Shown here one piece after another: positions 44,401-53,226 of a stretch of 64,000 nucleotides of DNA. The stretch is from Micromonospora echinofusca (GTDB lineage Bacteria > Actinomycetota > Actinomycetes > Mycobacteriales > Micromonosporaceae): NCBI RefSeq assembly GCF_900091445.1, contig NZ_LT607733.1, positions 2,930,501-2,994,500 on the forward strand, given 5' to 3'. The translations under genes were made by a program, and so were the position numbers. The notes beneath the pieces are model-generated. The model saw nothing but the letters and a program-made list of their open reading frames with translations, searched no databases and was not told the origin of the DNA. Each line of letters opens with the position of its first letter. The stretch's first letter is position 1.

Positions 44401-45685
44401 CGTCGACCACCCTCAGCAGGCCGCTGAGCAGCACCTCCGCCAGCTGCGACGGCGGGGCCGGGCGGAACATCGCGTGCTGGATGTAGCGGATCACCGGCAG
44501 CACCGGCTCGGTCATCGCGACGTACCCGGCCAGCCGGAACGCCTCGGGGGACGCCGACGAGCGGAAGCGCCGGACCCGCTGGGCCGGGCTGGGCGCCGCA
44601 CCCTCGCGCCCGGGCGAGGTCCTCAGCCGGTCCCCGGTGACCACCGTGACCGCGCTGGTCACGGCGGGCGCGCCGGCGAGCAGCCGGGCCCAGCGGCCGA
44701 TCCAGCGCGGCGACACCTCCAACACCGGTACCACCGTGCCGCCCTGCACGCGCATGCCGTCGAAGGCGCTGAACCGCAGGTCGGTGTTCGGTGTGCCCGG
44801 TCTCGGCGCGCTGAGCAGTCCCGCCACCGTCCGCCCGCCGGTACGCGACCACATCCGCTCGGGCAGCGGCTGGAGGATGGACACCGGCCCGTGTCGTGCC
44901 CAGCGGCGCAGAAGGGCGCCGGCGGCGCCGGTGTGCCAGATCTGGTCGACGCAGTCGCTGACGATGATCACCACGCGGCGCCCGCTCGGGTCGATCAGTT
45001 CCGCCGGGCGTCGCGCCTCGCCCCGCCAGCTCGACAGGGCGGCGGTGCCGTCACCCGCGCCGCGGTGCAGCCGCCACCGGCTGACCTGCCGGAAGATGCC
45101 CGACGCGGCCAGTGTCTCGACGACGCCGGTCGCGAGGTCGCGCCACAGCGTCATCGACTCCGTCCGGTCCACCACCACGGCGACGTCCAGCCACCGTTCG
45201 AGCGAGGGTTTCGTCACCGCCGGCCACGGCCGGTCGACCAGCGTGTGTTCGGCGACGGTGCGTACCGTGGCGTCCTCGTCGAGGACATCGACCCGGGGGC
45301 AGGGCACCCGCCGCAGCAGCGGACGCAGCGCCCGCTGGAAGCCCAGCCGGTCGGGCAGCGCGGCCGAGCGGGGCACGGCCACCTCCGCCGCCGTCACCCT
45401 GCCCGGTTCGGCCGGCGGCACGTACAGGCTGGTGGGCGTCGGCGCGGACGCCGGCGGCGGCAGCGACTCGGCCGGGGGCTCGGGTGCGTCGGCGGGAGGT
45501 GGCCGGTCGGGCACCGGATGGCCGGCCGGTGCGGGCGCGGTGGGCGTCTGCGCGTCCGGCTGTGGTCGGGCGGTCGGGATGCGGGCCCGCAGGTGGTCGG
45601 CCAGCCAGAGCGCCTCCGCCAACTCCCGGGGCGTGGGGTCGCCACCGGCGGCCACGATCGCCGCGCGGAGCCGGTCAATCGTCAT
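41474..45685 (-). CDS. vWA/SAV_2336-type - STAND ATPase - TPR giant protein
   Basis: A 1403-residue protein. An N-terminal Pro-rich linker is followed by a vWA-like domain (LDVAVVVDRTESM at 166-178, a DxTxS MIDAS-like site; VVIIVSDCVDQIW about 238-250), a pattern I associate with SAV_2336 N-terminal-domain proteins. A winged or helical region follows, then a long disordered linker, then a STAND-type ATPase with P-loop GGPGQGKT at 614-621 and LVVVDRAE as Walker B-like. The C-terminal half is TPR-like helices. ATG at 45685 overlaps the MoxR stop by 11 bp. It is the large sensor/effector-like member of the minus-strand operon; ligand and output are unknown. Confidence 0.75.
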   Translation of the reverse strand: MTIDRLRAAIVAAGGDPTPRELAEALWLADHLRARIPTARPQPDAQTPTAPAPAGHPVPDRPPPADAPEPPAESLPPPASAPTPTSLYVPPAEPGRVTAAEVAVPRSAALPDRLGFQRALRPLLRRVPCPRVDVLDEDATVRTVAEHTLVDRPWPAVTKPSLERWLDVAVVVDRTESMTLWRDLATGVVETLAASGIFRQVSRWRLHRGAGDGTAALSSWRGEARRPAELIDPSGRRVVIIVSDCVDQIWHTGAAGALLRRWARHGPVSILQPLPERMWSRTGGRTVAGLLSAPRPGTPNTDLRFSAFDGMRVQGGTVVPVLEVSPRWIGRWARLLAGAPAVTSAVTVVTGDRLRTSPGREGAAPSPAQRVRRFRSSASPEAFRLAGYVAMTEPVLPVIRYIQHAMFRPAPPSQLAEVLLSGLLRVVDARAGRYRFVDGVQPLLLDTLARPDLVRAGELLEHLSRSVQARVGVAREHFTALTPSPGRPGLGPDDTPFAVINTIGRARLDRVTARPARHVEPVAAGPADVPPPDDPAPPGTDGPSPAAPDGSSPLVREPRAGSPSDETAGPPTGSGPDLFSPHRRVVPFSGRAAELAELERWCAAKGAAVRVLVGGPGQGKTRLARELVAGRRTRWRGAPPQSGLDPGPDDGGLVVVDRAETRPDEVLEELDRATRGDAPGRLLLLARSAGDWWQELRRADPAGLVSKATVQQLRAPWPPGRERQEALRDALAGIAAALDADTGDDRWQHRARLTRLPDVGHERFSRPVALHLAALRILLRGTPGPPPPFSVPDVVAVLLARERRYGEATAVSARISYAQAGHLDEYLAAAALYGARTAADAQDVVRRIRHREAPDRTILHRLANWLHELYPGDDGAYWGPVEPDEVRLALGTAAALDNPALVTDVLPHCTPEQARRAVTVLGPACHRHPALAAPLWQVVQDQPALLLTLLQQTRSRTSILPPALVERLRLLVQDPRAALPMLRAVASGLADPGVLFADQPVALSARLVEGIRRLGEADQYLPWLAEALTQHRRRLADGGSDGDVLAALAEEIDLRVRALDRSGAPATRNALERLTSALDAHAVALHRADLTVQALSATNRAVAYHEQLHASVPGGRLAPLCDAEIRRARLLGELGRCGEGLAAATTAVAHARTLADAGSAGPAGAGTHGGLPDLARLTEALDTLATLHRRERHGTAALAAQDESVRLRRRLAAADTAHVPALARGLLRQAMDLDEVGSPQLALSVGDEAVRLHRVLAAESGLDALAGLATALHCQAVQLYDLERHAEAAAALREVVVLHRQLATADPARYAADLAAVLGHQAGLLAETDDVGAAIEALTESCAVLSRVFRDDTGDATVRARLARTHADLAGLWERAGDGTAANGHRVQARRLTEGGAARRTEN

Positions 45686-46694
45686 CGGACTGGCGGGACA
45701 GGCTGGCCATCACCTTGTCGGCGAGTTGCAGCCGGTCGACGCCGCCGGACCGGCCGGCCTGGTCGGTCAGGTAGATGGCGTTGAGCAGTTGGTCGGTGGC
45801 GAGGTCGCGAGGTTCCCGGCGGGCGAGGAAGCTGTCGATCAGGTCGGTGCTGTCGTCGGCGAGGTCGTCGAGGTGCGCGCCGACGATGCGGGCCAGCTTG
45901 TCGCCGTCGGGTTGCAGCAGCGTGACCTGGACACACCGGCGCAGGAAGGCGGGCGGGAACTCCCGTTCGTCGTTGCTGGTCATGACGATGAGGGGGAACG
46001 CCCGGCAGCGCACCCGACCCGCGTGGATGGGGACCCGTTCGGTGCTGTCGGCGGCCATCACCAGCGCGTCGGGGGAGTGGTCCGCCTGCCGGACCAGCTC
46101 GGGGATCTCGTACGCGCCGTCCTCGAAGATCGTGAGCAGGTCGTTGGGCAGGTCGAGGTCACCCTTGTCGATCTCGTCGATCAACAGCACCCGGGGTTTC
46201 TCGGCGGGGAGCAGGGCGGTGCCGAGCGGGCCGAGGCGGATGAAGCGGCCGATGTCCTCGCCGTCCTCAGTCACCCCACCCCGGTTCCCGGCCGCCCCGC
46301 CCTGGTTGTTGTGGTAGAGCCGCGCCAGGGGGTCGTACTGGTAGAGGCCGTCCTTGACGGTGACCCGGCTGGTGATGTTCCACCTCAGCGGACGGCCGAG
46401 CCTGAGTTCGTGGGCTATCGCCGCCGCCAGGGTCGACTTGCCGGTGCCGGGTCGGCCGGTCACCAGCAGCGGACGTCGCAGGTAGAGGGCGGCGTTGACC
46501 AGCTCGACGGTGTCCTGGTCCGGCCGGTACCTCTCGCCCCGCCGCACGTCGGCGGCGGTCTCGGCGACCAGCGGTGCGGTGGGTGTGGCGGCCTCGTCGA
46601 ACGAGCGCCACGGCGGCGGCGCGGGCAGCCGTTCGATGCCGTCGTGCGGGCCGCCCGTCCCCTTGTAGATCCACCAGCCCGGCGTCTCGGACAC
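45675..46694 (-). CDS. MoxR-family AAA+ ATPase of the vWA-MoxR conflict-type operon
   Basis: A 339-residue AAA+ ATPase. Walker A GRPGTGKST is at 80-88, Walker B VLLIDEIDKGD at about 170, sensor 1-like IVMTSNDEREF, and arginine finger candidates in FLRRCVQ. This fits MoxR-type AAA_5 proteins, which remodel partners that carry vWA domains. GTG at 46694 is preceded by GGAG. The stop overlaps the start of the vWA-STAND gene. Together with the trypsin-VMAP gene it makes the vWA-MoxR-VMAP set known from computational work. Confidence 0.85.
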   Translation of the reverse strand: MSETPGWWIYKGTGGPHDGIERLPAPPPWRSFDEAATPTAPLVAETAADVRRGERYRPDQDTVELVNAALYLRRPLLVTGRPGTGKSTLAAAIAHELRLGRPLRWNITSRVTVKDGLYQYDPLARLYHNNQGGAAGNRGGVTEDGEDIGRFIRLGPLGTALLPAEKPRVLLIDEIDKGDLDLPNDLLTIFEDGAYEIPELVRQADHSPDALVMAADSTERVPIHAGRVRCRAFPLIVMTSNDEREFPPAFLRRCVQVTLLQPDGDKLARIVGAHLDDLADDSTDLIDSFLARREPRDLATDQLLNAIYLTDQAGRSGGVDRLQLADKVMASLSRQSDDD

Positions 46695-46703
46695 GTCCGC
46701 TCC

Positions 46704-48464
46704 TCACTTGGCGAAGCTCAACTGGACCGGCCGCCGCCGTGGGTCGTCCCACAGCAGGGTGACCTCCCGGCCGCAGTGGTCGTGCTCGTCGTCGACCGCA
46801 CCGGCCTCGACCCGCAGGTCACGGATGCGCAGCGGCAACTCGTCGCTGCGGATGTCGCCCAGCCGGGCCGCCATCGCGGTGCGGAACCGTACGCCGGCGC
46901 AGCCCCCGTGCCCCGTGGAGTGGTCGTGGCAGGCGGCACGTGGCCACAGCAACACCGGCAGCCCGCTGGCCACGGCCGAACTGATCCGCTCCGGCGTCGC
47001 CCAGGAGCCGGCCAGGCCGAGGACGCCCCGGCGCTCGCTCATGCGCAGCCACGCCTGGAACGACCCCAGCTTCCGCTCGGGCTCGGCGCAGTCGAGCCAC
47101 TCCAGCATCGCGTCGAGGCGCCGGGTGTCGGCCCGCAACCGTTCGGCCCGATCCTGGATCTTCCTCGGGTGCGGATGGTCGAACCAGTCCAGCGCGCGCA
47201 CCACGACGGGCCTGCTCCAGCCCAGGGGCACGTGCTCCAGGTCGTCGAGGGCACGCCAGTCGTCGACGGGCCAGGCGAGGTGCCCGAGGGGCAGTACGAA
47301 CTCCACCGTGATCGAGTCATAGGTCGCGTGGGGGATCGCCTGGTACGCGGCGGGCAGCGACCGCTCGACGGTGTCCTTGACCTCGTCCTCCGTGACGGTC
47401 TGCTCGAGGATTCGTTCGTCCATGCCACCGTCCGGGTCGGTGGCGGTCCAGATGGTGACGTGGTACGACCGGCGGACGCCCGCCGTCGGCGCGATGCGGA
47501 CGACCACCCATCCCGGCCGGGGGGCCGGGCCCGGCGCCGCGGCCGGGATGGGCGCGGCGCCCGCGCCCCAGCCGTGCTGGCCGACCCATTCGTGCAGGAG
47601 GGCCGCGCGTTGCGGTGACTCCTGGCCGATCCGGCGCAGCAGCGTGATCACGAGGTCGACGACCTCCTCGCGGGGAAACGTGGTGCCGACGGCGAGCCAC
47701 TCGACGGCGGCCAGCACGTTGCTCAGCACCGCGGGCGGCTGAGGGAAGAGCGGCCCACGCTGGCGCAGCACCTCCAGCAGCAGCCGGTGCGTCTCCGCGA
47801 GTTCCAGGCCGTGCAGGATCGCGTGCAACTCCCGGTACGCCTTCGCGCCGAACGGGCCGAGGCAGATGCGGTCGAGCAGCGGCGGCCAGTGCCGGCCGAT
47901 CTCGTCCAGCGGCAGCAGCATGCCGGTGCGCATCTCGGGGTCCCGGTCGGCGGCGGTCATCATGCCGACCACCTCGTCGGTGCCCTGCAGGTAGGCCGCC
48001 GAGCCGCTGTAGCCACGGTCCAGCCGTGGCCCTCTCGGCCCGATGGCGTCGGTCTGGCAGGTCCCGTTGGCCAGCCGGGCGCCCACTGCCGTGAAGTGGG
48101 CGATCTGGCCGGTGTCGCGGTAGCTGTCGGGGAAGCCGAGTGCGCTCAGTCGCTGTCCGGCGTAGATCTGCACCCCGTTCCACGGCGCGAGCCGGGCCGG
48201 TTCCAGGTCGACCGGGTCGGTCAGGCGGATCACCGCGATGTCGCCCTCGTCGGCCACGCCCCGAACCCAGGGCCCCCGGAACACCACCTCGCCCGGCAGC
48301 CCTCGCTTGTCGGCGAGCAGAAACGACACCGCCGCGTTCTTCGCGTCGCCCACCACGTGCGCACAGGTCAGCACGTGGTGGGCGTCGATCAGGAATCCGC
48401 TGCCACCGCGCCCGGACGCGTCGGTGACGTCGATGCGGGCGTGCCACCGCGGGCTCGCGCTCAC
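46704..48464 (-). CDS. Trypsin-like protease fused to a VMAP-type C-terminal region
   Basis: A 586-residue protein. The first 200 residues are a trypsin-fold protease with an intact triad: His36 in LTCAHVVG, Asp75 in EGDIAVIRL and Ser153 in DRGYSGSAAYL. There is no signal peptide, so the protease is intracellular. The rest is a helical linker plus a C-terminal domain (CAEPERKLGSFQAWLRMSER, GLPVLLWPRAACHDH) like VMAP, the vWA-MoxR-associated protein. GTG at 48464 overlaps the TRYPCO1 stop. The prediction is that proteolysis is switched by the MoxR/vWA partner; not tested. Confidence 0.75.
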   Translation of the reverse strand: MSASPRWHARIDVTDASGRGGSGFLIDAHHVLTCAHVVGDAKNAAVSFLLADKRGLPGEVVFRGPWVRGVADEGDIAVIRLTDPVDLEPARLAPWNGVQIYAGQRLSALGFPDSYRDTGQIAHFTAVGARLANGTCQTDAIGPRGPRLDRGYSGSAAYLQGTDEVVGMMTAADRDPEMRTGMLLPLDEIGRHWPPLLDRICLGPFGAKAYRELHAILHGLELAETHRLLLEVLRQRGPLFPQPPAVLSNVLAAVEWLAVGTTFPREEVVDLVITLLRRIGQESPQRAALLHEWVGQHGWGAGAAPIPAAAPGPAPRPGWVVVRIAPTAGVRRSYHVTIWTATDPDGGMDERILEQTVTEDEVKDTVERSLPAAYQAIPHATYDSITVEFVLPLGHLAWPVDDWRALDDLEHVPLGWSRPVVVRALDWFDHPHPRKIQDRAERLRADTRRLDAMLEWLDCAEPERKLGSFQAWLRMSERRGVLGLAGSWATPERISSAVASGLPVLLWPRAACHDHSTGHGGCAGVRFRTAMAARLGDIRSDELPLRIRDLRVEAGAVDDEHDHCGREVTLLWDDPRRRPVQLSFAK

Positions 48465-48802
48465 CGTTCGGCGACCTCGCCATCCTGGGTGCCGGACCAG
48501 GTGAGCTTGACGGTGAGGTGCGCGTCCACGCCGGTCTTGGCGATGACGGCGCCGGCCTGCGCGTTGACGTTGACCCCGAACTCGATTTCGATGTCGTTCG
48601 GCCGGTGGACGCTGTCGCGGAAGGTGGCCAGCGCCTTCTGCGCCGCCAGGTTGATCTCCCGCAGGCCGGACTCGAACCGCTTGCGCGCCTCGATCATCTC
48701 GTCGCCGAGCCCGGCCTCGCCGAAGCCGGCCTCCCGCCGGTCGACCTCGAAGACGACCTCGGCGCCGTCCTCCGTTCGGACGCGCATCAGCTCAGTTGCC
48801 AT
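48461..48802 (-). CDS. CU044_2847-family (TRYPCO1) trypsin-co-occurring protein
   Basis: A 113-residue protein. N-terminal MRVRTEDGAEVVFEVD leads into helices and a C-terminal beta segment (NDIEIEFGVNVNAQAGAVIA), a layout matching trypsin-co-occurring domain 1 proteins. The ATG at 48802 has GGGAAGGG upstream. The stop overlaps the trypsin-VMAP start (GTGA), as expected for a protein that binds and probably controls the protease. It is the first gene of the minus-strand operon. Confidence 0.75.
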   Translation of the reverse strand: MATELMRVRTEDGAEVVFEVDRREAGFGEAGLGDEMIEARKRFESGLREINLAAQKALATFRDSVHRPNDIEIEFGVNVNAQAGAVIAKTGVDAHLTVKLTWSGTQDGEVAER

Positions 48803-48961
48803 CGAAGCCCTTCCCGTCGGCCGAAGATCCTGCTGAGCATCGACCACCGTGGACCCCGCCGCTGTCGGCTCTCCGACTGAAAGGACCCTCGTTTTTTCCG
48901 TTGCCGCGTGCAGGCACCGGGCAGATCGGGGGCTCGGGTCGCGGGCGCGCGCGGGCTGCCC

Positions 48962-48967
48962 TAGTGT
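48962..48967 (+). promoter_or_regulatory. Possible -10 element of formate dehydrogenase operon
   Basis: TAGTGT, 43 bases before the ATG at 49011, resembles actinobacterial -10 hexamers. No clear -35. The gap 48803-49010 has no other gene. Confidence 0.35.
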
Positions 48968-49010
48968 TCGAGGGGTCGACGGTGTCAGGGCCGCGGGAGG
49001 GGGGTCGCGG

Positions 49011-52000
49011 ATGGGTCTGCGGACCTTCATCCAGGGCTGGCCGGTCTACCGGCAACTCACCGGCACCGACCCGCTGGGCCGGGGCGCCGCGGCGCAGTCG
49101 GGCCGGTCGGCGGAGCTGACTCCCCGCACCGAAGCCGCCGACAGCGTGGCCCGCTCGGTCTGCCCCTACTGCGCGGTGGGCTGCGGCCAGCGCGTCTTCG
49201 TGAAGGACGGCGCGGTCACCCAGATCGAGGGCGACCCGGACAGCCCGATCTCCCGGGGCCGGCTGTGCCCGAAGGGGTCGGCCAGCAAGAGCCTCGTGAC
49301 CAGCCCGCTGCGGCAGACGAAGGTCCGCTACCGGCGGCCGTACGCCACCGAGTGGGAGGACCTGGAGCTCGACGTCGCGCTCGACATGATCGCCGACCGG
49401 ATCCTCGCCGCCCGCGCGGAGACCTGGGAGGACGTGGACGCCCAGGGCCGGCCGTTGAACCGTACGTTGGGCATCTCCAGCCTGGGCGGCGCGACGCTGG
49501 ACAACGAGGAGAACTACCTCATCAAGAAGCTGTTCACGGCGATGGGGGCGCTCCAGATCGAGAACCAGGCGCGCATTTGACACTCCGCCACCGTCCCCGG
49601 TCTGGGGGCCAGCTTCGGTCGCGGTGGCGCGACGGACTTCCAGCAGGACGTCGCCAACGCTGACGTCGTCATCATCCAGGGCTCGAACATGGCCGAGGCC
49701 CATCCGGTGGGCTTCCAGTGGGTGCTGGAGGCCAAGCGGCGCGGCGCCAAGGTGTTCCACGTCGATCCGCGGTTCACCCGCACCAGCGCGCTGGCCGACA
49801 CGTACCTGCCGATCCGCGCGGGCTCCGACATCGCGCTGCTCGGTGGCGTGGTGCGGCACATCCTGGAGAACGAGCTGGACTTCCGGGAGTACGTGCTGGC
49901 GTACACGAACGCCGCGACGATCGTCAGCGCGCGCTTCGTCGACACCGAGGACGGCGACGGCTTCTTCTCCGGCTTCGACCCGGAGACGGGCAGCTACGTC
50001 CAGGACTCCTGGCAGTACGCGGGCCACGAGTCGGACTCCGGCAGCGGGCACACCGCCAAGGAGCGCGACACCGCCGCGGGGCTGCGTCACGAGTCGCACG
50101 GCGCCCAGGTCGGCGGGCAGGTCGAGCGGGACGAGACGTTGCAGCATCCGCGCTGCGTCTACCAGATCCTCAAGCGGCACTTCGCCCGCTACACCCCGGA
50201 GATGGTGGAGCGGGTGTGCGGCATCCCCCGGGAGAAGTTCCTGGAACTGGCCGAGGCGTGGACGGCCAACTCGGGTCGGGAGCGCACCGGCGTGCTGATC
50301 TACTCGGTAGGGTGGACGCAGCACAGCGTCGGCGTGCAGTACATCCGTACGGGCGCGATCATCCAGCTGCTGCTGGGCAACATGGGCCGCCCCGGCGGGG
50401 GCATCCTGGCGCTGCGGGGGCACGCCAGCATCCAGGGCTCCACCGACATCCCGACGCTGTTCAACCTGCTGCCCGGCTACCTGCCGATGCCGCACCACGC
50501 CGACCATCCCACCTTCGACGAGTGGGTGGACAGGATCCGCCACCCGGGTCGGAAGGGCTTTTGGGGCAATGCCCGCGCCTACGCGGCGAGCCTGCTGAAG
50601 GCGTACTGGGGGGACGCGGCGACGCCCGAGAACGACTTCTGCTACGGGTACATGCCCCGGATGACCGGCGACCACGGGACGTACCAGCAGGTGCTGAACA
50701 TGATCGACGGGAAGGTGCGGGGCTACTTCCTGCTCGGCCAGAACCCGGCGGTCGGCTCGGCGCACGGCCGGGCGCAGCGCCTCGGCATGGCCAACCTGGA
50801 CTGGCTGGTGGTCCGCGACCTGTTCATGATCGAGAGCGCCACCTTCTGGCGCAACAGCCCCGAGGTCGCCACCGGCGAGATCGTGCCGGAGCGGTGCGGG
50901 ACGGAGGTGTTCTTCCTGCCGGCCGCCTCGCACGTGGAGAAGGAGGGCACCTTCACCCAGACCCAGCGGCTGTTGCAGTGGCGGGAGAAGGCCGTGGACC
51001 CGCCGGGCGACGCACGCTCCGAGCTGTGGTTCTTCTACCACCTGGGGCTGCGGCTGCGGAAGAAGCTGGCCGGCTCCGACCTGCCGCGCGACCGGGCGCT
51101 GCTCGACCTGGCCTGGGACTATCCGACGCACGGCCCGCACGCCGAGCCGAGCGCCGAGGCGGTGCTGCGCGAGATCAACGGCTACGAGGTGGCGACCGGT
51201 CGCCCGCTGTCCGCGTTCGCCGAGGCCCGCGACGACGGTTCCACCGCCGTCGGTTGTTGGATCTACTCCGGGGTGTACGCCGAGGGCGTCAACCAGGCGG
51301 CGCGGCGCAGGTCGCGCCACGAGCAGGACTGGGTGGCGGCCGAGTGGGGCTGGGCGTGGCCGGCGAACCGGCGCACCCTCTACAACCGCGCCTCGGCCGA
51401 CCCGCAGGGCCGGCCGTGGAGCGAGCGCAAGCGCTACGTCTGGTGGGATCCGGACGCCGGGGAGTGGACCGGCTACGACGTGCCGGACTTCGAGCGGACC
51501 AAGCCGCCGACGTACCGGCCGCCCGAGGGCGCGTCCGGCCCGGAGGGGATCGCCGGCGACGACCCGTTCGTCATGCAGGGCGACGGCAAGGGCTGGCTGT
51601 ACGCGCCCAGCGGCGTGCTCGACGGCCCGCTGCCGACGCACTACGAGCCGGCCGAGTCGCCGGTGCGCAACCCGTTCTACCGGCAGCAGGCCAACCCCAC
51701 CCGCAAGGTGTACGCGCATCCGGTGAACTCGGTGAACCCGAGCCCGCCGCAGGAGCACAGTCAGGTCTTCCCGTACGTGTTCACGGTCAGCCGGCTCACC
51801 GAGCACCACACGGCGGGCGGGATGAGCCGTACGGTGCGGCCCTTGGCGGAGCTGCAACCGGAGATGTTCGTCGAGGTGTCCCCGGAACTGGCGGCGGAGG
51901 CGGGGCTGGCGCACCTGGGCTGGGCGCACCTGGTCAGCGGTCGGGCGGTGATCGAGGCGAAGGTGCTCATCACCGACCGGCTCACCCCGTTGCGCGTGGA

Positions 52001-52310
52001 CGGCCGGGTGATCCACCAGATGTGGCTGCCGTACCACTTCGGGTTCGAGGGCCTGGTGACCGGCGACTCGGCCAACGACCTGTTCGGGATCACCCTGGAC
52101 CCGAACGTGCTGATCCAGGAGAGCAAGATCGGTACCTGTGACGTGCGGCCGGGGCGGCGGCCCACCGGCCCGGCCCTGCTGGGCCTGGTGGCCGACTACC
52201 AGCGGCGGGCGGGCATCGTCCCCGGCCATCCGGCCCCGACGCTCACCCCGGGGGCGCTCGCCCCGCCGGCCGCCGCCGACGGTGCCGGGGAGGGCCGTGA
52301 TGCTTCCTGA
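49011..52310 (+). CDS. fdnG: Selenocysteine-containing formate dehydrogenase, alpha subunit
   Basis: An uninterrupted reading frame of 1099 residues if the UGA at 49578-49580 is read as selenocysteine (Sec190). The context, IENQARI-Sec-HSATVPG, is the conserved formate dehydrogenase active-site block. An N-terminal [4Fe-4S] site has Cys51, Cys54, Cys58 and Cys86 (CPYCAVGC, GRLCPKG). The remainder is a molybdopterin oxidoreductase plus dinucleotide-binding domain. There is no Tat signal (MGLRTFIQGWPVY), so it faces the cytoplasm. A SECIS hairpin follows the UGA. It oxidises formate to CO2, passing electrons to the beta subunit. E. coli FdnG is about 1015 residues; this one is somewhat longer. 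Confidence 0.92.
49578..49609 (+). promoter_or_regulatory. UGA codon and SECIS hairpin
   Basis: UGA at 49578-49580; 12 bases later a hairpin with stem GTCCCC/GGGGGC (49593-49598 and 49604-49609) and loop GGTCT. The loop matches the GGUCU of the E. coli fdhF SECIS element, bound by SelB, and the distance (11-12 bases) also matches. Confidence 0.9.
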
Positions 52311-53226
52311 CCCGCACAGCCTGTCCGGGCCGCTGGATCCCGCCCCCGAGGCGGGCTGGACCGACGCGCCGCCCCGGATGGGGTTCTTCACCGACACGAG
52401 CGTCTGCATCGGCTGCAAGGCGTGCGAGGTGGCCTGCAAGGAGTGGAACGACGTCCCCGGCTCGGGGCTGGACCTGCTGGGCATGTCGTACGACAACACC
52501 GGCGCGTTGACCGCGAACTCGTGGCGGCACGTGGCGTTCGTCGAGCAGCCCCGCCCGGCCGGGACCCAGGACCCGCCGGGCCGGACCGACGGGCCGGAGT
52601 TCCTGGGGATGCCGGGGGCGCAGCCGCCGGGGCGCGCCGGGGGCGCGGAGGGGCGCACCGACTTCCGGTGGCTGATGATGTCCGACGTCTGCAAGCACTG
52701 CACCCACGCGGCCTGCCTCGACGTGTGCCCGACCGGCTCGCTGTTCCGCACCGAGTTCGGCACGGTGGTGGTGCAGGAGGACATCTGCAACGGCTGCGGC
52801 TACTGCATCTCCGCCTGCCCGTACGGCGTCATCGACCAGCGCAAGGGCGACGGCCGGGCGTGGAAGTGCACGCTGTGCTACGACCGGATCGGCGCTGGCG
52901 GGACCCCCGCCTGCGCGCAGGCGTGCCCGACCGAGTCGATCCAGTACGGGCCCCTCGACGAGTTGCGGGAACGCGCGGCGGCCCGGGTGGCGACGCTGCA
53001 CGAGCGGGGCGTGCCCGAGGCGCGGCTCTACGGGCACGACCCGGGCGACGGGGTGGGCGGCGACGGCGCGTTCTTCCTACTGCTCGACGAGCCCGAGGTG
53101 TACGGGCTGCCGCCGGACCCGGTGGTCACCACGCGGGACCTGCCGAAGATGTGGAAGCGGGCCGGCGTGGCGGCGCTGGCGATGGCGGCGGCGGCCGTGG
53201 CCGCGTTCGTGGGAGGTTCCTCGTGA
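52300..53226 (+). CDS. Formate dehydrogenase beta (iron-sulfur) subunit
   Basis: A 308-residue protein with four ferredoxin-like Cys clusters: CIGCKACEVAC, CKHCTHAACLDVC, CNGCGYCISAC and the split CTLC...CAQAC. This is the FdnH/HybA-like electron-transfer pattern. The C terminus has one membrane helix (AALAMAAAAVAAFVG), suiting attachment to the membrane. ATG at 52300 overlaps the alpha-subunit end and has GGGAGG upstream. It carries electrons from the alpha subunit to the NrfD-like subunit. Confidence 0.85.
   Translation: MLPDPHSLSGPLDPAPEAGWTDAPPRMGFFTDTSVCIGCKACEVACKEWNDVPGSGLDLLGMSYDNTGALTANSWRHVAFVEQPRPAGTQDPPGRTDGPEFLGMPGAQPPGRAGGAEGRTDFRWLMMSDVCKHCTHAACLDVCPTGSLFRTEFGTVVVQEDICNGCGYCISACPYGVIDQRKGDGRAWKCTLCYDRIGAGGTPACAQACPTESIQYGPLDELRERAAARVATLHERGVPEARLYGHDPGDGVGGDGAFFLLLDEPEVYGLPPDPVVTTRDLPKMWKRAGVAALAMAAAAVAAFVGGSS

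Noticed and set aside
41384..45784. Very long open frame (1466 codons) on the plus strand opposite the vWA-STAND gene
   Set aside because: Its product is Arg/Gly/Gln-rich low-complexity sequence with no domains, produced by the high-GC third positions of the real minus-strand gene. Similar shadows at 1620-4529 and 48792-52790 were rejected for the same reason.
49578..49580. Premature stop codon splitting the formate dehydrogenase gene into a pseudogene
   Set aside because: The TGA falls exactly at the active-site Sec position, a SECIS hairpin follows, and selC, selA and selB are adjacent; the frame resumes without a shift.
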